From Gandjariella thermophila (lineage in GTDB: Bacteria; Actinomycetota; Actinomycetes; Mycobacteriales; Pseudonocardiaceae), in assembly GCF_005405885.1 (NCBI RefSeq), contig NZ_BJFL01000017.1, forward strand, positions 49,298-113,297: 64,000 bases of DNA, given 5' to 3'. A program made the position numbers and the translations under genes. Below, piece after piece: positions 36,012-44,264 of the stretch; within the stretch, counting starts at the first letter, position 1, and each line of letters begins with the position of its first letter. Under the pieces are notes generated by a model. That model did no database searches, was not told the origin of the DNA, and was given only the letters and a program-made list of their open reading frames with translations.

Positions 36012-36324
36012 GCGAGGGAGGCTCCCTCATGCGTGCGCGAAGCCGCGTGAGCCAACGCGACCATGTCACGCGCCGTGTTTCTGCGGGCGTTCGCGTCATG
36101 CGGCCAGCCCGTGCGGTCCGTCCCGTGTGTCGCCGCACCGGCCGCTCGCACGGGCCTGGCGGCCCGTGGTCGCTGGGCCGGTTCCGCATGACGCTCACCG
36201 GCCGCCAGGCCCCGCGATCGTGGTGGCGGGGCGCCGTGCCGCGGGACGTGACCCGGGCGCATCTGGCGCGCCCTGGCCACGCGATCGCGGTCGCGCGAGA
36301 ACCCGCGGGAAGGAACGCACGGTG
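36012..36324 (+). promoter_or_regulatory. Conserved leader-peptide element, copy B, split by about 200 bases
   Basis: The left part (36012-36070) contains GAGGGAGGCTCCCTC, an ATG at 36029 and codons for MRARSRVSQRDH. The right part (36277-36324) matches the end of copy A at 1446-1490, including GGTCGCGCGAGAAC and a GGGAAGGA ribosome site before a GTG start at 36322. In copy A the two parts are contiguous; here about 200 unrelated bases separate them. The element therefore behaves as a portable 5' leader placed in front of different genes. Confidence 0.55.
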
Positions 36325-36477
36325 ACCCTGACCCCGAGGGATGTCCGCGGCATCAGATTCGGCGCGGCCCCACCCGGCACGCGCGGCGACGACGAGCGCC
36401 CGGCGGCCACATCGGGTCGGCGCTCCCGTCACCGCGAGGTCACGCGCCGGAATCGTCCCGGCAGGCACCACCGATGA
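36322..36477 (+). CDS. Short peptide with a truncated DivIVA-type motif
   Basis: This 51-codon frame begins at the GTG that ends the leader element, with GGGAAGGA upstream. The first residues, LTPRDVRGIRFGAAPPGTRG, match the start of the DivIVA/DivI1A motif repeated in the next gene (TPEAIRNVRFHRPPLGQCG), but the YDxxEVDxFLD half is lost. Its stop overlaps the ATG of that gene (ATGA). It is either a coupled leader cistron or the frameshifted 5' end of the array protein. Confidence 0.5.
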   Translation: MTLTPRDVRGIRFGAAPPGTRGDDERPAATSGRRSRHREVTRRNRPGRHHR

Positions 36478-37448
36478 CCCGGCCACGGACGGATCCGCCC
36501 CCGTGGGATGCCGGGGACATGCACAACGTCGCCTTCCTGGGCCCGTCCCAGGGAGAACCGGCCTACGACGCCGACGAGGTCGACCGGTTCCTGGACCGGA
36601 TCCACGCCACCCTGGCCGGCCAGGACACCCTCACCGCCCACGAGGTACTCACCGCCGCCTTCCCACCGCCAGCGCCGGGGAACCGCGGCTACGGCCAGGC
36701 CGGGGTGACGGCGTTCCTCGTCCTGGCCGCGCACAGCCTCAAACGGCTCACCCGGTCCGCGGACAAACCCACCCGACCATCGATGCGGGCGAGTGCGTCC
36801 GCGCCCGGGAACACACCGCGATCGGGCCGCGACGCGTCGAGGGTGTTCCGGCAGGCGTCGCCAACCCCGCAGCCCGGTCGTCGCCCATCGGAACCGGACC
36901 CCCGGGACGTCTATCACGCCGCGGCCATCCGGCGCCGCTCAGCGGCGGCGACCTACGATCGGGACGAGGTCAACGCCCTCCTGGACCGGGTCCGCGCCAC
37001 CCTCGCCGGTGGGGACACGATCACCGCCGAGGATGTCCTCACCGCCACCTTCAACCCTCCGCCACCGGGCCGGCCCGGCTACACCGAAACCGAATTTCTC
37101 GCCCTGGTGGCCGCCGTCCTCGAGCAGCCCGCCCCACCCACGCCACCGGTGGCGCCGCCGGAAGCCACCCCGCCACCGCTGACCCCGGAAGCGATCCGCA
37201 ACGTCCGGTTTCACCGGCCGCCGCTGGGTCAGTGCGGCTACGACGCGGACGAGGTCGACGCGTTCCTCGACCGCGTCGAAGCCACGCTGGCCGGCCAGGA
37301 CACCCTCACCGCCCAGGACGTGCACGACGTCCGGTTCCACGAGGTGCCACCGGAGCAGGGCGGCTACGACCAGAACGAGGTGGAAACACTCCTGGACCTG
37401 GTCCAGGACCACCTCGGCGGCGACGTGGTGCACCGCTGGCACGCCTGA
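36474..37448 (+). CDS. Tandem DivIVA-motif (DivI1A) array protein
   Basis: The 324-residue protein consists of about six copies of the short DivI1A motif, arranged as three pairs. The strong halves are YDADEVDRFLDRI (about residue 35), YDRDEVNALLDRV (about 160) and YDADEVDAFLDRV (about 255). Weaker halves such as FPPPAPGNRGYGQAGVTAFL follow each. Pro- and Ser-rich linkers join the pairs. DivIVA proteins normally have one such motif followed by a coiled coil; here no coiled coil is present. It may bind membranes or Wag31-like partners at the cell pole, which is inference. It is translationally coupled to the 51-residue frame upstream. Confidence 0.75.
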   Translation: MTRPRTDPPPWDAGDMHNVAFLGPSQGEPAYDADEVDRFLDRIHATLAGQDTLTAHEVLTAAFPPPAPGNRGYGQAGVTAFLVLAAHSLKRLTRSADKPTRPSMRASASAPGNTPRSGRDASRVFRQASPTPQPGRRPSEPDPRDVYHAAAIRRRSAAATYDRDEVNALLDRVRATLAGGDTITAEDVLTATFNPPPPGRPGYTETEFLALVAAVLEQPAPPTPPVAPPEATPPPLTPEAIRNVRFHRPPLGQCGYDADEVDAFLDRVEATLAGQDTLTAQDVHDVRFHEVPPEQGGYDQNEVETLLDLVQDHLGGDVVHRWHA

Positions 37449-37558
37449 CCGATCAGCCGGCACGCACCCGGCCGCGGCCGTGGCGCGCCAGGGTGAGGTA
37501 CGCGTCGGTCGGCTCGCGGGGTGTCGGGGTGCGTTTCGATGCTCGACACTCGGGCGCC

Positions 37559-38215
37559 ATGAACCTCTATGCGGAGCGGCCGTTTCGCGTCGCCGGGCAG
37601 GCGGTGGCGGACGCGCTCGTCGTGGCGTGGCTGGCCGTCTCGTGCTGGGCCGCGATTCAGGTGCGGGACTGGGTGTTGGGCCTGCGTGATCCCGGGCTGC
37701 GGTTGACCCAGGCCGGCGCCGATCTGCAACACACCTTCACCAGCACGGCGCAGCACGCCGGCAAGGTACCCCTGGTGGGCGGTCCGCTCTCCGATGCGCT
37801 CGGCCACGGCGCGGACGCCGGGCAGGTCATGATCGACGCCGGACAGCGGCAGATCGCCGTGGTCGACGACAGCGCCGTGGCGCTCGCGGCGGCGGTGGTC
37901 GTGTTCGGGGTGGTCCCGGTGCTGTGGTGGTGGCTCCCCCGGCGGTTGCGCTACGCCCGCGCGGCCGGCGCGGCGAAGCTGATGCGCGAGCGGGATCCGG
38001 AACTGTTGGCCCTGCGCGCATTGACCGCGTTGCCGGCACGCCGGCTGCTGGCGATCAGCGCTGAGCCGGCCGCGGCCTGGCATCGCGGGGAGACCGCCGT
38101 GACCGAAAAGCTCGCCGCCGCCCACCTCGCCGCGCTGGGCCTGCGCCTACCACCGAAGGCGCGGGCGACCGTACCGACCGCCGACGCGCCACGCCAAGCC
38201 AAGGACAGCGTCTAG
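37559..38215 (+). CDS. Two-helix membrane protein of unknown function
   Basis: The 218-residue protein has a first membrane helix around residues 16-36 (ALVVAWLAVSCWAAIQV), an extracellular loop of about 85 residues with no Cys, a second helix (AVALAAAVVVFGVVPVLWWWL), and a cytoplasmic tail ending KDSV. The tail contains LRALTALPARRLLAIS. It overlaps the stop of the convergent gene by 4 bases (CTAG serves both). No ribosome site is clear at ATG 37559. I do not recognise the family. Confidence 0.7.
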   Translation: MNLYAERPFRVAGQAVADALVVAWLAVSCWAAIQVRDWVLGLRDPGLRLTQAGADLQHTFTSTAQHAGKVPLVGGPLSDALGHGADAGQVMIDAGQRQIAVVDDSAVALAAAVVVFGVVPVLWWWLPRRLRYARAAGAAKLMRERDPELLALRALTALPARRLLAISAEPAAAWHRGETAVTEKLAAAHLAALGLRLPPKARATVPTADAPRQAKDSV

Positions 38216-38820
38216 AAGCACTCGTGGCGGCCGATCAGAACCCTGGTCACCATGCCGGGCTGGTGCAACGTCCCGGCGGTGGTCGCCCAGGCGACGTTGC
38301 GCAGATTGCGCACGGTCACCGCGTTGGCCTGCGCGCCTGAGGTTCCGGGTACTCCCCGGACCCCCGGCGGACCCTTGAACACCGTGCTGGCGTCGATGTT
38401 GACGTCGACGTTGTTGTAGGTGACGTCGCCCGCGAGGAACTCCAGGTCGGTCACCAGGTTGACGCCCGTCGAGGACGGCGCGGTGGTGAGCAGCGTGACG
38501 TCACCGATGAACGGCACGTGCGGGGTGACGATGGACTGGCAGAAGCCGTAGAGGGTGACCTGCCGGAACGCGTTGACCTGCACCGGATGCAGCCGGCCCG
38601 TCAGCTCGCGGTCGACCGCGCCGAACGTGACGAACCCGAAGCCCTGCAGGAGGTCCGCGCTGACCTTGAACGGCATGCCGGCGACGGCGAAGGACACCGC
38701 GAGGGCACCCCGGGCCATGCCGAACATCAGCCCGCCCGCGCTGATCACCGCTGCGGCGAATACCGCGAGAAAGCGCCGCCAGCGGATCCGCCCGCCCTGT
38801 GTTCCCGTTGCCTCGACCAC
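38212..38820 (-). CDS. DUF6230-like secreted protein
   Basis: The 202-residue protein has an N-terminal GGRIRWRRFLAVF followed by a hydrophobic segment that ends in ALA, then a beta-rich domain (VSFAVAGMPFKVSADLLQGFGFV) with paired Cys (FCQSIV and GRHECF at the end). This layout fits the actinobacterial DUF6230 family, often mislabelled cholesterol esterase. GTG 38820 has a strong GGGGGGAAG site. DUF6230 genes often have a DUF6114 partner, which is not seen here. Function is unknown. Confidence 0.65.
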   Translation of the reverse strand: MVEATGTQGGRIRWRRFLAVFAAAVISAGGLMFGMARGALAVSFAVAGMPFKVSADLLQGFGFVTFGAVDRELTGRLHPVQVNAFRQVTLYGFCQSIVTPHVPFIGDVTLLTTAPSSTGVNLVTDLEFLAGDVTYNNVDVNIDASTVFKGPPGVRGVPGTSGAQANAVTVRNLRNVAWATTAGTLHQPGMVTRVLIGRHECF

Positions 38821-39067
38821 GATCTTCCCCCCTGAAGTCGTCCCTCGCAGTCTCCGCAGGAAACCGTCGTCGGCGCCTGCGCTCGCCGAAGGAATCACCC
38901 GCCCGGGGCGTCGCCGTCAGCCCACCCATGCGCACGGTTATCGATCTCGCGCGGTCCCGGCCTCGGCGGCGCCACCGACACCGCGCGGCGACAGGGCGCG
39001 CTCAACCCGGTCAACGCCGAACACGGCGCGTACCTCGACGCCGTCCTCGAGCAGCCCGCCCGCCCGC

Positions 39068-39457
39068 TCACCCGTTCCCGGACCCTGGCTTGACGGCCTG
39101 CACCGAGAGCTGCGGACCTCCCGGGATCCTGGTGTTGCCGCATGCGGTGACATCGCCCGAATCGAACCGCACGAACATGGCGGCGGTGTCGTCCGGCGGG
39201 TAGACCCGGAAACCAGCCACCGCGACGGGATTGCAGTCACTGGCCGGATAGTTTTCCGTGCTGGCGACCCGCACAATCGCGGAGGCCATCTGCCCGGGTG
39301 CCAGGGTGACCTGCGGCCCGGTAGGACCATCGTGCCCCGCGGGCGCGCCGACCTGCTCGCCGTTTCCTGGCGCGACGAAGGACACCCCCGGGAAGCCTGA
39401 CAGGACACAGTTCGCCTTGCCAATATTGGCGGACACACTCGTCGAGTTCGTCGCGGG
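39068..39457 (-). pseudogene. DUF4232 protein, N-terminally truncated
   Basis: The frame reads ANCVLSGFPGVSFVAPG ... NYPASDCNPVAVAGFRVYPP, the typical core of secreted DUF4232 proteins, and ends normally at 39068. The expected signal peptide and first beta strands are missing. Upstream the same DNA runs into the 3' end of the broken methyltransferase gene, and a stop lies at 39458-39460. It appears to be the 3' half of a gene left after a deletion. Confidence 0.7.
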
Positions 39458-40153
39458 TCAGCAACCCGTCCCTGACCAGATGTGGTCCGGCCTGCGTGAG
39501 GTTGAGTCGCCACAGATCGTCCGGTAGCCCGCCCACTCCGATCAGCCGTGGCTTCGTTTCCGCCGCGATGTTGACGAAACCGCGCTGTGCCAGGAGAGCG
39601 GGAAGCCGGCTTCCCCACGCCATGTCCGCACCGCGCCGTCGTGCGGCCTGTTCGGCGGCGGCAGCGTAGCGATTCACGCAGGGTAGGGGCTCGAGCCCAC
39701 CGGGAGGGTGTAGACGTCCTCCACGACCAGCCAGCCGCCCGGGGTGAGCCACTCGAAGGCGCGGGCGATGACCTCCTCGCGGGCGGGGACGTGGCAGAGC
39801 ACCGCGCGCGTGTGCACGAGTTCGAAGGATGACGGGGCGAAATGATGGGAGTTGATGTCCACTTCCTGGACGTCCAGATTGGACACCCGCCGCGGATCGA
39901 GGTGGCGCGTATCGATATCGGCCGCGACAACATGACCCTCCAAGCACCTGGTGGCAAGCCAGTAGGCGACCGACCCTGCGCCAGCGCCGATTTCGAGGCA
40001 CCGCCAGGCGTCACGGAGAGGAAGTGATTCGAGAAACGCGATCGTGTCAGGGTCCTTGACCCGCTCGAGCAACCGTAGCCGATCCAGTTCGGTCAGCTCG
40101 TCCATGCTGAAGGGTCCGGTGCTGTACGCGTCGGTCCTCGCTCCTCGAGTCAT
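39410..40153 (-). pseudogene. Frameshifted SAM-dependent methyltransferase
   Basis: ATG 40153 opens MTRGARTDAYSTGPFSMDEL, followed by a class I methyltransferase core: LEIGAGAGSVAYWLA (SAM motif I) and VVAADIDTRHL. After VVEDVYTLPVGSSPYPA a stop occurs at 39674-39676, but the protein continues in another frame as VNRYAAAAEQAARRRGADMAWG and on to LTRDELDECVRQYW. A single missing base in CCTGCGTGAATCGC explains the shift. The 3' end then abuts the truncated DUF4232 gene. A sequencing error at the shift is possible, but the damaged neighbour favours real decay. Confidence 0.75.
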
Positions 40154-40331
40154 CGTCGTGTTCCCACCCCTGCCCAGCACGGCCTGCGTTTTGACATTGT
40201 GGCGCAACTGCTCACCGTCGCTCCCCCACCCGGATCTCCGGCACGGTCGACCACAAGCCGCTGCTCGACAGAGGCGGGCCGCCATCCGGCTCGCCGAGCG
40301 GCCTCCCCGCGCCACCGAACCCGTCGGTGCG

Positions 40332-42224
40332 TCACGGCTGAGCGCCGCGGGCGAGCCGCAGCCGCCGGTGGGCGGCCATCCGGATCGGCGCGTTGACCGC
40401 GCCGTACCCGGCGTAGCCACCGACGCGCTGGACCACCTCGAAGAACACCCGGGAGCCCAGCAACTCGGTGTAGAAGTGCAGGAACTCGCCGTTCTCGTCG
40501 CGGTCGTAAAGCACGCCGCACTCCCGCATCGCGGCGAGCAGGTCCGGGTCGAGGGCCAGCCGGGCGTCCAGGTCGTCGTAGTAGTTGCCGGAGATCTCCA
40601 GCAGCGGCGCGCCCAGCGCCCGCATGGCCCGGGCGGTGGTGATGGCATCGTCCGTGGCGAAGGCGATGTGCTGCGGGTCGCGCACCCCCGGCGCCCACTC
40701 GCCGCGGCGCAGCAGGGCCACGCTGAGCGCGATCCGCACCTGGCGCTTGGTGTCGGTGACCGCGCGGCTGCGGACCAGCCCGAACGGGGCGGCGAACTCG
40801 GTGAGGGTTTCCGGATGCAGGCCGAGCACCGAGCGGTAGAACAGCGCCGCCTCGTCGAAATAGTCGAACGGCTGCGTCAGCGCGACGTGGTCGACCGCCG
40901 TGAGGCCGGTCCCCGCACCGCGCGGCACGCCCATGGCGATGAAGTCGGCCAGCCAGCTGGCCGGATCGTCGGCGCCGGTGCGGCAGAAGAACACCGCGGT
41001 CCCGTCCGGTGCGGCCACGGCGGCGAGGTCCGCCTCGTTCGCGGCGTGCGTCCGGGGCAGCTCGGGCGCGAGCAGCGCCTCCGCGCGGCGGGCGGAGCGG
41101 GCCGGGTCGGCGCTCTCCACGGCGAGCCCGGTCACCTCGGTCACACCCGGGTTGTCCCCGCCGCGTCCGGACGCGTTGACCAGGATGCGCGCGGTGCCCT
41201 GCTGCCAGAGTTGGACGGGCCTGGAGCGGTGCTGGCCGGTGTGCGCGAAACCCATCGCGGCCAGCGCGCGCTCCACCTGAGAGCCGGACGCCTCGTCAAC
41301 GGTCAGTTCGACGAAGGCATGCCCGGCCAGATCCGGCGGGGACGGCAGCTCCGGCTCGCGCACCTGGGCCGGGCCAGCCGGACCGAGGGTTTCCCGCAGG
41401 GCCAGCAGCGACCGCATCGCATCCACCGCCGCACGCCGCGGATCGGCCTGGCGGAAGACGTCGTTGAACACCTCCAGCGACAGCGGGCCGTCATAGCCGG
41501 CGCCCAGCACGTGGTCGAGGAAGGTGGTCAGGTCGAAGGCGCCCTGGCCGGGGAAGAGCCGGTGGTGCCGGCTCCACTGCAGCACGTCCATGTCCATCCG
41601 CGGCGCGTCCGCGAGTTGCAGGAAGAAGAGCTTGGATCCGGGGATGTCCCGAATGCCCGCCGGGTCGCTGCCCCGCGACAGCACGTGGAAGCTGTCCAGG
41701 CACAGGCCCAGCGCGGGGTGGTCGGCGCGGCGGACGATGTCCCAGGAGTGCTGGTAGGTGTTCACGAACCGACCCCACGCCAGCGCCTCATAGGCGATCC
41801 GCATCCCGCGCTCCGCGGCTCGCGACGCCAGCGCGTGCAGCTGCTCGGCGGCAAGGTCGTCGTCGTCCACCGCGTCCGGCGACACCGAGGAGCAGACCAG
41901 CATGGTGGTCACCCCGAGCTGTTCCATCACGTCGAACTTGCGCTCCGCCCGGCGCAGGTTGGCCCGGAGGACGTCGGGCGGGACCGCCTCGAAGTCGCGG
42001 AAGGGCTGGTACAGGTCGATGGTCAGGCCCAGGTCGGCGCACTCCTGCCGGACGCGTGCCGGAGACCACGGGGCGGCGATCAGGTCGGGGTCGAAGATCT
42101 CCACGCCGTCGAAGCCGGCGGCGGCCGCGGCTGCCAGCTTGTCCTCCAGGGTGCCGGACAGGCAGACGGTGGCGATCCCGGTGCGCGGCCGGGCCGGCTT
42201 GGGGGGCTGGTCAGCGACGGGCAT
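40332..42224 (-). CDS. qsuB: 3-dehydroshikimate dehydratase fused to an HPPD-like domain
   Basis: The 630-residue protein has two halves. Residues 1-285 form a sugar-phosphate-isomerase-like TIM barrel (TGIATVCLSGTLEDKLAAAA, IAYEALAWGRFVN, CLDSFHVL) like dehydroshikimate dehydratase, which makes protocatechuate. Residues 300-620 form two VOC repeats like 4-hydroxyphenylpyruvate dioxygenase, with putative metal ligands in DHVAL, QHIAF and FFEVVQ. This QuiC1/QsuB layout is well known. It overlaps the shikimate dehydrogenase gene by 14 bases and is transcribed after it. Protocatechuate would go to the beta-ketoadipate pathway, which is not in the window. Confidence 0.9.
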   Translation of the reverse strand: MPVADQPPKPARPRTGIATVCLSGTLEDKLAAAAAAGFDGVEIFDPDLIAAPWSPARVRQECADLGLTIDLYQPFRDFEAVPPDVLRANLRRAERKFDVMEQLGVTTMLVCSSVSPDAVDDDDLAAEQLHALASRAAERGMRIAYEALAWGRFVNTYQHSWDIVRRADHPALGLCLDSFHVLSRGSDPAGIRDIPGSKLFFLQLADAPRMDMDVLQWSRHHRLFPGQGAFDLTTFLDHVLGAGYDGPLSLEVFNDVFRQADPRRAAVDAMRSLLALRETLGPAGPAQVREPELPSPPDLAGHAFVELTVDEASGSQVERALAAMGFAHTGQHRSRPVQLWQQGTARILVNASGRGGDNPGVTEVTGLAVESADPARSARRAEALLAPELPRTHAANEADLAAVAAPDGTAVFFCRTGADDPASWLADFIAMGVPRGAGTGLTAVDHVALTQPFDYFDEAALFYRSVLGLHPETLTEFAAPFGLVRSRAVTDTKRQVRIALSVALLRRGEWAPGVRDPQHIAFATDDAITTARAMRALGAPLLEISGNYYDDLDARLALDPDLLAAMRECGVLYDRDENGEFLHFYTELLGSRVFFEVVQRVGGYAGYGAVNAPIRMAAHRRLRLARGAQP

Positions 42225-43152
42225 GGGCGTCTCGCTTTCCCGCTCCGGCCGCGCCGACGAGCGCGTCGAAGTGGCGCATCATCGCTTCCTCGTCCGGGTC
42301 GATGCCGGTGAACAGCCGGAACGAGTCGGCGGCCTGGAAGACGGCCATCCGACCGCCGTCGAGGACCCGGCAGCCACGTTCCCGGGCCGCGGTGACGAGT
42401 TCGGTGTCCAGCGGCCGGTACACCACGTCGGCCACCCACAGTCGCGGCCGCAGCAGGTCCACCGGCACCGGGAGCCCCGGGTGCGCGGCCATGCCGGTGG
42501 GCGTGGCGTGGACCAGGCCGTCGGCCGACCGCAACGCCGCGGCCAACTCCGCGCCGCCGTCGGACAGCCGCCCGCCGCTGACGCGGTCGGCGCCGAAGCG
42601 GGCGCGCAGCGCCTCGACCAGCGCGGCGCCGCGGCGTGCGTCGAGGTCGAATATCCGCACGTGCCCGGCGCCCAGGGTGAGCACCGCGTGCGCCACCGCA
42701 CTGCCGGCGCCGCCGGCGCCGAGCAGGACCACGGCGTCCAGCGAGGCGTCGGGCAGTCCCCGACCGACCGCGCGGGCGAAGCCGGACCAGTCGGTGTTGT
42801 GGCCGATCGCCCGGCCGCCGGTGAACACCACGGTGTTGGCCGCACCGAGGTCGGCGGTCTCCGGCGACAACTCGTCCAGGTGGTCGAGCACAAGCTGCTT
42901 GCCGGGATGGGTGACGTTGACCCCGTCGTAGCCGGCGAGCCTGGCGGCGCTGAGAAGGTCGCCGATCGCGGCGGCCGGCAGTGCGAGGTCGTCGATGTCC
43001 AGCAGGCGGTAGAGGTAGCGCACGCCGAGCCGGTCGGCCTCGCGCTCATGCAGGGCGGGGCTGAGCGACGAGCCGATGCCCGACCCGATCAGCCCGATCA
43101 GGTAGCCGCCCCGGCGGCTCCCACCCTCACCGGCGCGCTGCGAAGCGGGCAT
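42211..43152 (-). CDS. qsuD: Quinate/shikimate dehydrogenase
   Basis: This 313-residue AroE-family oxidoreductase has the substrate loop GSSLSPALHE, catalytic Lys in NVTHPGKQ and Asp in HNTDWSGF, and a nucleotide-binding GAGGAGSAVA. GGGAGGA precedes the ATG at 43152. In this operon it oxidises shikimate or quinate to the dehydro-acid that the downstream dehydratase consumes. The context (TetR regulator and MHS transporter) indicates catabolic use rather than aromatic amino acid synthesis. Confidence 0.9.
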   Translation of the reverse strand: MPASQRAGEGGSRRGGYLIGLIGSGIGSSLSPALHEREADRLGVRYLYRLLDIDDLALPAAAIGDLLSAARLAGYDGVNVTHPGKQLVLDHLDELSPETADLGAANTVVFTGGRAIGHNTDWSGFARAVGRGLPDASLDAVVLLGAGGAGSAVAHAVLTLGAGHVRIFDLDARRGAALVEALRARFGADRVSGGRLSDGGAELAAALRSADGLVHATPTGMAAHPGLPVPVDLLRPRLWVADVVYRPLDTELVTAARERGCRVLDGGRMAVFQAADSFRLFTGIDPDEEAMMRHFDALVGAAGAGKRDAHARR

Positions 43153-43180
43153 GCGGTTGTCCTCCCATCCGAGCCTGTGT

Positions 43181-43199
43181 ACGAACTAGCTAGTTAGTT
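43181..43199. promoter_or_regulatory. Operator-like palindrome in the qsuD/tetR intergenic region
   Basis: ACGAACTAGCTAGTTAGTT contains the 12-base perfect palindrome AACTAGCTAGTT. It lies 30 bases upstream of qsuD and about 100 bases upstream of the divergent TetR gene. A near-identical site at 44053-44067 lies in front of the transporter gene, so both are probably bound by the local TetR-type regulator. Confidence 0.72.
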
Positions 43200-43297
43200 T
43201 TAGCCCACCAGGGTCGCCCGGGGAAGGGCGAGCCGAGGGAATCCGGCGCGCGGACCTAAAGTGGGAGATCCGCATATCCGAGCACGAGGGGGCCCCG

Positions 43298-43972
43298 GTG
43301 GCCGCACCACCGTCCGACCCGGCGTCGACCGAACGCGCCCCGAAGGGGGCGGAGCGGCAGCGGGACGCCGACCGGACGCGGGCGGAGATCCTCGACGTCG
43401 CCACCCGGGAGTTCGCCGACCGCGGCTACACCGGCGCCCGAGTAGACGAGATCGCCGCGAAGACCAGAACCACCAAGCGGATGATCTACTACTACTTCGG
43501 AAGCAAGGAGCAGCTCTTCGTGGCCGTGCTGGAGCGGGCCTACCAGGTGATCCGCTCGATCGAGCGGGAGCTGGACGTCGACCACCTGGAACCCGCGGAC
43601 GCGCTGCGGCAGCTCGCCGAGCTGACCTTCGACCACCACGAGTCGCATCCGGACTTCCTGCGCCTGGTCAGCATCGAGAACATCCACCGGGCCGAGCACA
43701 TCGCCAAGTCCTCGGTGCTGTCCGGACTGGCCGATCCGGCACTGGACGTGCTCGCCCGCATCCTGGAGCGGGGCCGGGCGGCCGGAGTCTTCCGCGAGGA
43801 CGTGGACGCCCTGGACGTGCACATGATGATCAGCGCGTTCTGCGTGTTCCGCACGGCCAACCGCCACACGTTCGACGCGATCTTCAAGCGGGACATGCTC
43901 GACCCGCGGCACCGCGAGCACCACCGCCGGATGCTCGGCGACATGCTGATCGCCTACCTCACCGCGCGCTGA
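43298..43972 (+). CDS. TetR-family regulator of the quinate/shikimate cluster
   Basis: The 224-residue protein has an N-terminal tail of 24 residues, then the TetR helix-turn-helix (RAEILDVATREFADRGY ... RVDEIAAKTRTTKRMIYYYF) and a C-terminal ligand-binding domain with HTFDAIFKRDML. It is divergent from qsuD and upstream of the transporter. The matching palindromes on both sides suggest it represses the enzyme operon and the transporter until an aromatic acid intermediate binds. The start is GTG 43298; GAGGGGGC lies upstream. Confidence 0.88.
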   Translation: MAAPPSDPASTERAPKGAERQRDADRTRAEILDVATREFADRGYTGARVDEIAAKTRTTKRMIYYYFGSKEQLFVAVLERAYQVIRSIERELDVDHLEPADALRQLAELTFDHHESHPDFLRLVSIENIHRAEHIAKSSVLSGLADPALDVLARILERGRAAGVFREDVDALDVHMMISAFCVFRTANRHTFDAIFKRDMLDPRHREHHRRMLGDMLIAYLTAR

Positions 43973-44050
43973 CCACCGGTGCCCTGCCGTGGACCCCGGC
44001 GATGACGGCGGGCAGCGGGGCTTGACACGCGACGGCCATGACCCGCAGAT

Positions 44051-44070
44051 TTAACTAACTAGTTCGTAAC
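44051..44070. promoter_or_regulatory. Second operator-like site, upstream of the MHS transporter
   Basis: TTAACTAACTAGTTCGTAAC; its reverse complement includes ACGAACTAGTTAGTT. It is the site at 43181-43199 minus one CTAG unit. It lies about 200 bases upstream of the transporter start. Its AT-rich composition contrasts with the surrounding GC-rich DNA. Confidence 0.72.
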
Positions 44071-44264
44071 GGAAGCCGACCCCAACCCCCCCCGGCCGCA
44101 CAGCCACATCTAGGACGGGCACCGGCACGCCGCCCCTCGGGAGACCCGCGAGCGGCCGGCTACACCGCCACCTCCGCCGGCCACCGCGAGGACCGTGGCG
44201 CGCCGGCACAACGCCGCCGCTGCCCGTGCGACCCGTGCAACGGAGCACCGACCGAGGAGCAGCA

